This document shows positions 1 to 6,671 of a DNA stretch of 29,965 nt, piece by piece. How positions within the stretch are numbered: position 1 is the first letter of the stretch; each line of letters begins with the position of its first letter. The notes beneath the pieces are model-generated. The model ran no database searches. It was not told where the DNA came from and was given only the letters and a program-made list of their open reading frames with translations. The position numbers and the translations under genes are program-made. Source of the DNA: CAZNLH01 sp964573995 (GTDB lineage Bacteria; Gemmatimonadota; CAZMKB01; CAZNLH01); contig CAZNLH010000028.1 in the NCBI GenBank assembly GCA_964573995.1, positions 1-29,965 on the forward strand, read 5' to 3'.

Positions 1-5
1 GATTG

Positions 6-34
6 TTGACAAATAGTGCCTGATATGGTATAAT
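6..34 (+). promoter_or_regulatory. Consensus sigma70-type promoter of the QHNDH-like operon
   Basis: TTGACA at 6-11 and TATAAT at 29-34 are both perfect consensus hexamers separated by exactly 17 bases. A TG dinucleotide at 26-27 adds an extended -10. Transcription should start near 41, leaving a leader of about 49 bases before the ATG at 90, with GGAGGG upstream of that start. No other convincing promoter is visible down to 7413, so this one probably drives the whole cluster constitutively or under an upstream regulator not seen here. Confidence 0.85.
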
Positions 35-89
35 CCACCAGTTGCAATGTATCATCCCGTTAAAACTCATCACTGGAGGGTGTTAGGTT

Positions 90-896
90 ATGAGGAACCT
101 TACGGTATGCGTTATCTCCCTTGCGGCCGTTCTTTGCATGGGGACTCCAAACCTCAGAGCGGAGAAATGGAACGACAACCTGACTTACAGCGGAGGGACG
201 ATCGATTATCTCCTTGCAAGGCCTGATACAGGCGAGGTGAGGATCTCCGGTGGCGGGTTGCATGAGTGGAAGCAGAAATTCAGGGCCGGTGGGTTCAATA
301 ACGGGCCAAACGGAATACCTGAAAACGGTGGCGGGGACGATATATTTCTGGGAGTGTTGTTGAGCGGAGTTACTTGGTCGACCGTCGTACCGCCTGAAGT
401 CGGCAATATTGGATCGTCTAACGGGTGGTTCTTTTCAGGACAGCAGACCGGTGAAGGCGATGTAACCGCCTCTTACCCGGGTGCCACGCCGGTAACGGTC
501 TTCGTTCGCGTCTATCCACCCGATTGGCAACCCGGTAATTCGAAGCCCGACGACGGTGGAGGAGATAAGTATACCGTGGGCCAGACTACGTTGCAGAGCA
601 ACGAGAGTCTCAGCACGGACCTTCGAATCCAGAATTTCCCAAATCCTTTCAACCCATCTACAACATTTGCCTATCGCGTTCCCGAAGGGGAAACGGGGCG
701 GGTGAGTCTTGAGATCTATTCCTTGCGTGGAAGGCGCATTGCCACGCTGGTCGACGGGGTTCAAGCGCCCGGCGAGTATCAGGTCCAGTGGAACGGCGTC
801 GATAGCCGCGGGGAGAAGGTCTCATCCGGGATGTACCTCTACCGGTTCCAGGTGGATCGAGAAATGATCATCCGGAAGATGACGATAATCAAGTGA
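90..896 (+). CDS. Secreted protein with C-terminal FlgD-like/type IX-style sorting domain
   Basis: This 268-residue protein has a Sec signal peptide (about residues 1-24, predicted cut after NLRA). It has a Gly/Asn-rich, probably beta-rich middle (25-175) that I do not recognise. Residues 181-268 form a sorting/anchoring domain that opens with NFPNPFNPST and ends in SGMYLYRF...MTIIK. Such tails direct proteins to the cell surface in FCB-group bacteria, but whether a type IX system is used here is unknown. It is the first gene behind the consensus promoter and lies 51 bases before the gamma-subunit precursor genes, so it is probably co-transcribed with them. It has no CxxCH motif, so it is not the diheme alpha subunit (QhpA). 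It may be a surface partner or anchor of the enzyme; that role is inferred from position only. Confidence 0.8.
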   Translation: MRNLTVCVISLAAVLCMGTPNLRAEKWNDNLTYSGGTIDYLLARPDTGEVRISGGGLHEWKQKFRAGGFNNGPNGIPENGGGDDIFLGVLLSGVTWSTVVPPEVGNIGSSNGWFFSGQQTGEGDVTASYPGATPVTVFVRVYPPDWQPGNSKPDDGGGDKYTVGQTTLQSNESLSTDLRIQNFPNPFNPSTTFAYRVPEGETGRVSLEIYSLRGRRIATLVDGVQAPGEYQVQWNGVDSRGEKVSSGMYLYRFQVDREMIIRKMTIIK

Positions 897-947
897 GTAA
901 GTGAATGTTGCTGAAGACAGCCAACTTACCGAGAGGAGAATCGATCC

Positions 948-1247
948 ATGAGTCGTATTGAACCTTTGAACCGGAAGGCCCGGATGATGTCGTCCCATGA
1001 CGGGAAGGACGTGAGGGGTTATGCCGTGGAAGGGTGTTGCCCGAGTTATATACCCGGCTGGGAGGTCGGGTCCGACAACGGCCTGGACCCCTGCCCCTGG
1101 CAGTCGGACCTTGCGGCCTGTCATGGTTTTCTGTTCATCTGTTTCTGGGGTGGGCAGGTCCCGGATCACGGCGACAACCCTGGTTGGCTCAACAATTGCT
1201 CGAACATCCAGAACGACTGGACGAACCTCTGTGTCGTCCCGGATTGA
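948..1247 (+). CDS. qhpC: QHNDH gamma-subunit precursor, copy 1 (CTQ-bearing cross-linked peptide)
   Basis: This 99-residue peptide has no signal sequence. A charged leader (about residues 1-25) precedes a Cys/Trp-rich core. The core aligns, as I recall the Pseudomonas and Paracoccus proteins, with QHNDH gamma: GC...PGWEV, a Cys before an Asp, then DLxxC, CxW, QVPD and DWxNL. The predicted thioether pairs are Cys30-Glu39 (spacing 9, as in the known protein), Cys49-Asp54 and Cys65-Asp73 (spacing 8, as known). Cys58 and Trp67 would form cysteine tryptophylquinone. The known leader is about 28 residues and is removed by a subtilisin (QhpE). Here the known mature start AVAGC is echoed by AVEGC at 26-30. 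Oddities are three extra cysteines (31, 84, 95) and three extra residues between the CTQ Cys and Trp. The ribosome site is AGGAGA at 934-939. Confidence 0.88.
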   Translation: MSRIEPLNRKARMMSSHDGKDVRGYAVEGCCPSYIPGWEVGSDNGLDPCPWQSDLAACHGFLFICFWGGQVPDHGDNPGWLNNCSNIQNDWTNLCVVPD

Positions 1248-1286
1248 TCGACCGTGGATTGCTCTTGATATGTATTGGAGGTGCCA

Positions 1287-1586
1287 ATGAGTCGTATTGA
1301 ACCTTTGAACCGGAAGGCCCGGGCGATGTCGTCCCATGGCGGGAAGGACGTGAGGGCCTATGCAGTAGAGGGGTGTTGCCCGAGTTATATACCCGGCTGG
1401 GAGGTCGGGTCCGACAACGGCCTGGACCCCTGCCCCTGGCAGTCGGACCTTGCGGCCTGTCATGGTTTTCTGTTCATCTGTTTCTGGGGTGGGCAGGTCC
1501 CGGATCACGGCGACAACCCTGGTTGGCTCAACAATTGCTCGAACATCCAGAACGACTGGACGAACCTCTGTGTCGTCCCTGATTAA
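1287..1586 (+). CDS. qhpC: QHNDH gamma-subunit precursor, copy 2
   Basis: This is a second 99-residue precursor 39 bases after the first. Residues 25-99 are identical to copy 1. The leader differs at three positions: Met13 to Ala, Asp18 to Gly and Gly24 to Ala. All four cross-linking Cys, their Glu/Asp partners and Trp67 are kept. I chose ATG 1287 because TTGGAGGTG at 1275-1283 is a near-perfect ribosome site 3-5 bases upstream. The in-frame TTG at 1275 lies inside that site and is unlikely to be a start. The stronger ribosome site suggests this copy is translated more than copy 1. Both copies would give the same mature subunit, so the duplication may raise dosage or tune leader recognition. 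Confidence 0.88.
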   Translation: MSRIEPLNRKARAMSSHGGKDVRAYAVEGCCPSYIPGWEVGSDNGLDPCPWQSDLAACHGFLFICFWGGQVPDHGDNPGWLNNCSNIQNDWTNLCVVPD

Positions 1587-1618
1587 ATCACGGTACCCAG
1601 CGATAAAGGAGGGTGAGT

Positions 1619-2629
1619 ATGTCACTTCAATCTAAGAGGTGGATTGCGGCCACGGTTTCCATCTGTGTCTCTCTCTTGCTGACGGCAGGCGTGCATGCTG
1701 GGGATGGGACTGGTGAATTGGTCTACACTGCAAGCAACACGATCGATGTCGTGGATGTGGAGCAGGGGACCGTGCTCAAGGAGATACCCCTGCAACGTTT
1801 TGTCACCGATATGGTCTTTACCAGTTCCGGGGACCGCGCCTACGTCGCAGTGAGCGACGGAGTCACGATCATAGACACCAGGGAACACAAGGTGGTCGGT
1901 CACCTGGACGGTCCGCCGGCGAAGACCCTTGAACTCTCACCGGATAACACTATCCTCTATATCCTGGAACATCTCATGGTAAAGCAGGAGGATGGGACGA
2001 CAAAGGGAGGGGATTACGAGGTCAATGCAATCGATATTGCTACGGGTCGATCCCTTCACAAGTTTGTCTTGGGAGAGAAGTACTATGACATCTTCCTGAC
2101 CGCGGATGGGGCGTCTTTATTCACGCTGAAGTTCCAGTCTAACAAGGTCGAGGTGATCGATACACGGACGTGGCAGAGGAGCAGGACAATCACCGTGGAT
2201 ACGGATGAACTCCTCTGGAAATCGGCAGGCTCCAGGGAGAAGGGAGAACTCTACATCCCGCAGTACGGGACAAAGGGCCACCTCTGGATCCTGAAGACGG
2301 ACACCGGTGAAGTCCGCAAGGTGGAACTCAACGAGCAACTCCCCCTCCGTGGGATCACGTATGCCTCCAGGACAGGACGGCTCTATCTCCTTACATTGGG
2401 CAGCCTGCTGGCCGTCAATACGGATGATGGTAAGATCGTTAAAAAGGTCAATCTCGATGTCCCTTATCAAGGCATCTCCTGCAGCAAGGACGGCAAACAC
2501 CTCTTCCTGAGCAATCCCGTCTACCACTCGGGTGGAAGTCTCACCGTAATGGATGGAGAGAGCCTGGAGACGGTGAAGGTAATCGATACGCCGACGATTT
2601 CTCCCATAAGCGTTGCCGCATTGCCTTGA
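1619..2629 (+). CDS. qhpB: Seven-bladed beta-propeller, QHNDH beta-subunit-like, exported
   Basis: This 336-residue protein has a Sec signal peptide (cut after about GVHA) followed by repeated YVTN/YncE-type propeller blades. Examples are IDVVDVEQGTV, VTIIDTREHKV, VEVIDTRTW and LTVMDGESLETVKVI. Its length matches the roughly 340-residue QHNDH beta subunit. The last blades resemble that subunit as I recall it: a VNLDxxYxG strand, then DGKxLFLS, then LExVKxI. In QHNDH the amine-oxidising site lies between this propeller and the gamma subunit, in the periplasm. The start is ATG 1619 because AAAGGAGGG at 1605-1613 overlaps the alternative GTG at 1613. It lies 32 bases after gamma copy 2, as B follows C in known qhp operons. 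A generic YncE-like propeller is the alternative, but the context favours QhpB. Confidence 0.78.
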   Translation: MSLQSKRWIAATVSICVSLLLTAGVHAGDGTGELVYTASNTIDVVDVEQGTVLKEIPLQRFVTDMVFTSSGDRAYVAVSDGVTIIDTREHKVVGHLDGPPAKTLELSPDNTILYILEHLMVKQEDGTTKGGDYEVNAIDIATGRSLHKFVLGEKYYDIFLTADGASLFTLKFQSNKVEVIDTRTWQRSRTITVDTDELLWKSAGSREKGELYIPQYGTKGHLWILKTDTGEVRKVELNEQLPLRGITYASRTGRLYLLTLGSLLAVNTDDGKIVKKVNLDVPYQGISCSKDGKHLFLSNPVYHSGGSLTVMDGESLETVKVIDTPTISPISVAALP

Positions 2630-2754
2630 TCAGCAGTACCGGTTGTTCAAGCACGCTCAGATATGCCCCTGCTCACTGTACGGTCAGGTCGGTGGGTGTT
2701 ATATTACTGTAATTCTGTAATTCGACCTTGTGACCGGTGAGGAGGACGATGTGT

Positions 2755-3723
2755 ATGCGTTCCTGGACAATCCTTTTTCCAGATATTCGGGGCGTGAGGG
2801 AGTTCCTGGGTAGTAGTGGTAATGGTCGGCAAAGAGGCCCTCGAGCCCTTGACGACGAATGGTTTGATCCGCCGTTCTTGGATCACTCTTGCGGTTCAAT
2901 CGCGGATCTCCTGAGGACTTCGCTCCTCCCGGAGAAGTTGAAGGGGATATATTTCGGCGTGGAGTTCTGCCAGAGGCTTATCCCCACATCAGATGAACTT
3001 ATCGAGGCGCTCCATCTGGCCCGGGCCGCGGGCCTTTCCTTTTCTTTTCTGACTCCACCGGTAACGGATCCTGGAATAGAAACCCTTAGATGCCGCTTTT
3101 CAGACCTGTCCGGGGAATCGTCCGTTGAACGAGATATCGAGGTTGTTGTAAATGACTGGGGGGTATTAAACCTCCTGAAAGAGAGTTTCCCGGTGCTGAA
3201 GCCGGTCTTCGGGCGGATGATGAACAAGATGGTCAGGGACCCGAGGGTCGCGCCCTATTACGTCTCGGAGCGGGCGCCCTCGGGGGGACTTACTGCGCTT
3301 CGTCAATCGAGTATCACGAATCCATGGTTCAGGAGGACCCTGGTGGAATGGGGGGTTGAAAGGCACGAGTTCGACAATCTCTTTCAGGGTATCCAGATGG
3401 ATGAAGGAGGGGAGGAAATCTTTCTCTCGGTCTATATACCATACGGTTACGTGACTACCGGGCGTATTTGCATGCCGGGGTCATTCGCACTCGGTAAGGC
3501 GGACAAGTTCACCGAGTACATGGGCTGCAGGAGGGAGTGTAAGAGGTTTACCCATCGCCTGCTCAACACGAGGTCTCCCTTCTCCAACAAGGACATGGAG
3601 TTGATTCAGCGTGGCAACACGATCTTCTACCCGAATCCGTGGAACAGGCTCGAATCCGTCTTGGCCGGCGACGCAGGAGAGGCGGTGGACCGGATAGTCT
3701 ACCAACCCGGCCTGCCTGTTTGA
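2755..3723 (+). CDS. U32-family protein, UbiV-like Fe-S subunit (putative O2-independent hydroxylase partner)
   Basis: This cytoplasmic protein of 322 residues resembles UbiV/YhbV-type U32 proteins. IYFGVEFCQR (Cys72) matches the UbiV stretch around its N-terminal cluster cysteine. IEVVVNDWGVLNLLKE matches the UbiV segment before its second half. YGYVTTGRIC (Cys239) followed by GCRREC (Cys258, Cys262) matches the UbiV Cys plus CxxxC set. All four expected [4Fe-4S] ligands are therefore present. UbiV works with UbiU to hydroxylate ubiquinone precursors without O2. Here the pair is buried in a CTQ-enzyme operon, so I infer it hydroxylates the gamma-subunit Trp. I chose ATG 2755 because GGAGG at 2741-2745 sits 9 bases before it and too close to ATG 2749. 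The 125-base gap upstream shows no clear promoter. Confidence 0.75.
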   Translation: MRSWTILFPDIRGVREFLGSSGNGRQRGPRALDDEWFDPPFLDHSCGSIADLLRTSLLPEKLKGIYFGVEFCQRLIPTSDELIEALHLARAAGLSFSFLTPPVTDPGIETLRCRFSDLSGESSVERDIEVVVNDWGVLNLLKESFPVLKPVFGRMMNKMVRDPRVAPYYVSERAPSGGLTALRQSSITNPWFRRTLVEWGVERHEFDNLFQGIQMDEGGEEIFLSVYIPYGYVTTGRICMPGSFALGKADKFTEYMGCRRECKRFTHRLLNTRSPFSNKDMELIQRGNTIFYPNPWNRLESVLAGDAGEAVDRIVYQPGLPV

Positions 3724-3736
3724 AGAGGAGACATGA

Positions 3737-4804
3737 ATGAAGATCCTGGCACCATTGAGCAGGGAACGCGAGGTGGAGGTCCTGGCGAAGTGTGGGGCGG
3801 ATGAGTTTTACACCGGTGTTATGCCCCGCGAGTGGATAGAGAGGTTCAGCACCTCCGTGTGGCCGAATCGAAGGGGACCTTTCTCTGGGAACTTCAACAC
3901 CATCCCGGAACTCAATGGTGCGATCCGAACGGCCCACCTCCTTGGGAAGGCGGTCTACATAGTATTTAATTCGCCCTACTACACACTGAGCCAGATCAAC
4001 GTGCTGATCCCCTTGGTCCGGGAACTCGTGCAGCAGGTGGAGCCCGACGGCTTGATCGTCGGTGACGTCGGCCTGATCCTTGCGATGCGTGAGAGCGGAA
4101 TCGATTTGCAGGTCATAGTGAGCACCCTGGCGGTGGCGCACAACGTGGAGTCGATTCGCTTCTTCCGTTCTATAGGAGCCAGCCGGGTCATCCTCCCCCG
4201 CCAGATGTCGATTTCCGAGATCAGGGCGCTCAGGCCGAAGGTGACCGACGTGGAGATCGAGGCATTCATCCTCAACGACACCTGCGTCTTCCAGGAGGGC
4301 CACTGCCACACCCAGCACAATCTCCCCAACATGGAGAGTTTTTGTTATACCCCCTGGGAATACAGGACGCTGTCGAACGTCGACCTGCGGCCGGTGGACG
4401 GCAAGGAGGAGGAAGAGTGGTGCCACCACCTGGAGGACTACCGGGAGTGGCTCTGGTACTGTAAGAACTGCGGCTACTCGATGACGTTGCGTGGCCTGAC
4501 AAACGGTGCCTGCGGCCTGTGCGCCATCTATAAACTTGTGGAGGCAGGGGTTGATGCGGTCAAGATCGTTGGAAGGGAGTCTTCTCTGGACCGAAAGGCG
4601 AAGAGTGTCATTGTGGTCCGCAAGGTCCTGGACCGCGTCTTGTCCGGGGCGAGCGAGGGGGAGGCGATGAGAGAGGCGCGGAACTTGAGGAATACTCCTG
4701 AACTGTGTGGCTCGGGATACATGTGTTATTACCGGGATGCGTTGAGCGGCGAAAAGGAGGCCAAGCCCGGTGCGGGATATTCAAAGGAAAAAGTGGGAGG
4801 TTGA
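3737..4804 (+). CDS. U32-family protein, UbiU-like Fe-S subunit (putative O2-independent hydroxylase)
   Basis: This 355-residue protein has the U32 (PF01136) fold signature throughout. It starts KILAPLSREREVEVLAKCGADEFYTG, given here by its key residues, and ends its core with LVEAGVDAVKIVGRE. The family Cys motif reads EAFILNDTCVFQEGHC, with Cys183 and Cys190 spaced by seven as in UbiU. Cys203 and Cys262 are candidates for the other two cluster ligands. It has 11 cysteines, including a CxxC at 242-245 and paired Cys259/262, more than UbiU needs, so a second metal site is possible. Despite the peptidase U32 label, characterised relatives (UbiU, TrhP, RlhA) hydroxylate small molecules or RNA. 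It follows the UbiV-like gene by 13 bases with GAGGAG at 3725-3730. Peptide Trp hydroxylation for CTQ is inferred. Confidence 0.8.
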   Translation: MKILAPLSREREVEVLAKCGADEFYTGVMPREWIERFSTSVWPNRRGPFSGNFNTIPELNGAIRTAHLLGKAVYIVFNSPYYTLSQINVLIPLVRELVQQVEPDGLIVGDVGLILAMRESGIDLQVIVSTLAVAHNVESIRFFRSIGASRVILPRQMSISEIRALRPKVTDVEIEAFILNDTCVFQEGHCHTQHNLPNMESFCYTPWEYRTLSNVDLRPVDGKEEEEWCHHLEDYREWLWYCKNCGYSMTLRGLTNGACGLCAIYKLVEAGVDAVKIVGRESSLDRKAKSVIVVRKVLDRVLSGASEGEAMREARNLRNTPELCGSGYMCYYRDALSGEKEAKPGAGYSKEKVGG

Positions 4805-6671
4805 TGTGTGGAGCCCGTTAAAGGCCATTAGTCTCGAGGATAGGGATCGTTTCACGAAGATCATTGCCTTCGTGAGGCCTTACTGGAGGAAGATACTCCT
4901 CGTCTTCGTCCTCACCATGACATCCACGCTATTCGCCCTGGCCTATCCCCTCTTCATGAAATACCTGATCGATCGGGTCTTTGTCGGGGGAAACACCACA
5001 ATGCTCGGCATTGTCGTGACCGCCATGTTCCTGGTTGCGGTCCTGCGATACGTAGCCTCTGCCGTCGGAGGATACGTCAACACGTGGGTGACCTCCCGTG
5101 TCTTGCTCGACATGAGGTTGAGTCTCTTCCGGCACCTTCACCAGGTCCCCTTGAACTTCTTTGCGCGGGCAAGGGTCGGTGACATGGTGGCCCGAATCAA
5201 CGGTGATATCGCGGAAGTCCAGTCGATTGCCACCGGCTCCTTGCTGACACTCGCCAGCAGCCTTTTGACCCTTGTCGGGACGGTAGGGATATTGATATGG
5301 CTCAACTGGAGGCTCTTCCTCTTGAGCAGCGTCCTGATCCCGATATCTTTCTACGTACTCCGTCACTTTAAGCCGAGGGTCAGGGCCTTGGCCAGGAAGA
5401 TACGGGACATCAATTCCGATATCGCCAGTTTTGTCGTGGAGACCTTTACCGGGGTGAAGTTCATACGTTCACATGCCCTCGAGGCCTATGTGGCCAGGAA
5501 ATTTCTACGGAAGAACCGGGAGCAGATCAGGCAGATCTTACAATTCCAGGTGGTCAATGCCGTTGCCGAGGGGGCGAATGGCCTCCTCTTTGCTGCCAGT
5601 TCTCTCGCGGTGCTCGGCTTCGGCGGATACCTCGTGATGAACGGGGTCATGACCGTTGGAGGACTGATCGCATTCGAAGTATATCAGATGCGTATCTTCG
5701 CGCCCGTCCAGAACCTCCTGTCAGTCTATCTGAGGTTGCAGCGCGGCAGGGCCTCCATTGACAGGATATTCGAGTATCTCGACGTGGGGGTCCGGGTCAG
5801 GAGGGTAAAAAAGGCGCGAAGGTTGGGAGATATCAGTGGAAGGATCGAGTTCGACAGGGTCCATTTCTCGTACCTGCCCGGTCGAGAGGTACTGCATGGC
5901 GTCGATTTCATGCTTGAAGATGGGAAGAGGTACGCACTCGTGGGACGGAGTGGGGCGGGCAAGACCACGGTTGCGGACCTCATGCTGAGACTGTACAGCC
6001 CGACATCCGGTAGGGTCCTCGTGGATGGTATCGATCTCGAGGAGGTCAACCTGCGATCGTACATCAGGCAAGTCGCCGTGGTGGCCCAGGACACCTTCAT
6101 CCTGCACGCCGACGTAATAGAGAACATTTCCTACGGCCTGAGAGGTGTATCACGGGAAGACATCATCCGCGCAGCGAGGACGGCCTTCGTGGATGAGTTC
6201 GTACACGGCCTCCCGGACGGCTACGAGACCCTCCTGGGTGAGAGGGGGTTCAGGCTCTCGGGCGGGCAGAGACAGCGTATTGCGATCGCTCGAAGCGTTC
6301 TGAGGTCCCCCCGTATACTGATCCTGGATGAGGCCACGTCCTCTCTTGATTGGATGGCGGACCAGTGGGTCCAGATGGCGCTCAAGAAACTGATGGAGGG
6401 TAGAATGACCCTGATCATAACTCACAGGCTGAACATGGTCAGGGACGTCCAGAAGATCTTTGTAATCGAGGCAGGGAAGATCGTCGAGGAGGGGACGCAC
6501 GACGGACTAATGAGCCGGAAGGGGCTCTATGCCACCTTGCAATCAGGGAGCGGTTTCTCTCCCGGGCGACGGCTCGCCGAGGAGGAAAAGCGCGAGATGG
6601 TATCGAGGATGAAGGCCGCATATCTCGAGGAGGCCCAGTCGGACATTGAAAGATCAGGACTTGCCGGGTGA
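4770..6671 (+). CDS. qhpF: ABC exporter with fused membrane and ATPase domains, QhpF-type
   Basis: This 633-residue half-transporter has six predicted membrane helices (about residues 40-310) followed by an ATPase. The ATPase has Walker A GRSGAGKTT (392-400), a Q-loop Gln440, signature LSGGQ (496-500), Walker B ILILDE (516-521) and an H-loop in ITHRL. There is no N-terminal C39 peptidase, which fits a system where a separate subtilisin trims the leader. In known QHNDH loci QhpF exports the cross-linked gamma subunit to the periplasm. Start choice is uncertain. GTG 4770 follows AAAAGGAGG with 9 bases and overlaps the previous gene by 35 bases. GTG 4806 follows GGGAGG with 5 bases and would give 621 residues. 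Confidence 0.82.
   Translation: MRDIQRKKWEVDVWSPLKAISLEDRDRFTKIIAFVRPYWRKILLVFVLTMTSTLFALAYPLFMKYLIDRVFVGGNTTMLGIVVTAMFLVAVLRYVASAVGGYVNTWVTSRVLLDMRLSLFRHLHQVPLNFFARARVGDMVARINGDIAEVQSIATGSLLTLASSLLTLVGTVGILIWLNWRLFLLSSVLIPISFYVLRHFKPRVRALARKIRDINSDIASFVVETFTGVKFIRSHALEAYVARKFLRKNREQIRQILQFQVVNAVAEGANGLLFAASSLAVLGFGGYLVMNGVMTVGGLIAFEVYQMRIFAPVQNLLSVYLRLQRGRASIDRIFEYLDVGVRVRRVKKARRLGDISGRIEFDRVHFSYLPGREVLHGVDFMLEDGKRYALVGRSGAGKTTVADLMLRLYSPTSGRVLVDGIDLEEVNLRSYIRQVAVVAQDTFILHADVIENISYGLRGVSREDIIRAARTAFVDEFVHGLPDGYETLLGERGFRLSGGQRQRIAIARSVLRSPRILILDEATSSLDWMADQWVQMALKKLMEGRMTLIITHRLNMVRDVQKIFVIEAGKIVEEGTHDGLMSRKGLYATLQSGSGFSPGRRLAEEEKREMVSRMKAAYLEEAQSDIERSGLAG

Larger units (their letters stand above)
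948..1586 (+). repeat. Tandem duplication of the gamma-subunit gene (339-base offset)
   Basis: By eye, bases 1032-1240 and 1371-1579 (209 bases) are identical. The preceding 84 bases of the two leaders differ at 8 positions, and the last two codons differ at one base each. The spacers before the two starts are unrelated. Identity confined to the core, with a changed leader, suggests gene conversion of the core or a recent duplication with relaxed leader constraint. Confidence 0.9.

Noticed and set aside
822..1625. Long minus-strand frame (267 codons) opposite the two gamma-subunit genes
   Set aside because: It repeats itself because the genes below are duplicated, has no ribosome site or family, and is a GC-rich antisense shadow.
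948..4804. Reading the locus as a novel lanthipeptide-like or generic RiPP bacteriocin cluster
   Set aside because: The peptide pattern, propeller, exporter and cytoplasmic subtilisin together match QHNDH biogenesis better, so the product is more likely an enzyme subunit than a secreted toxin.
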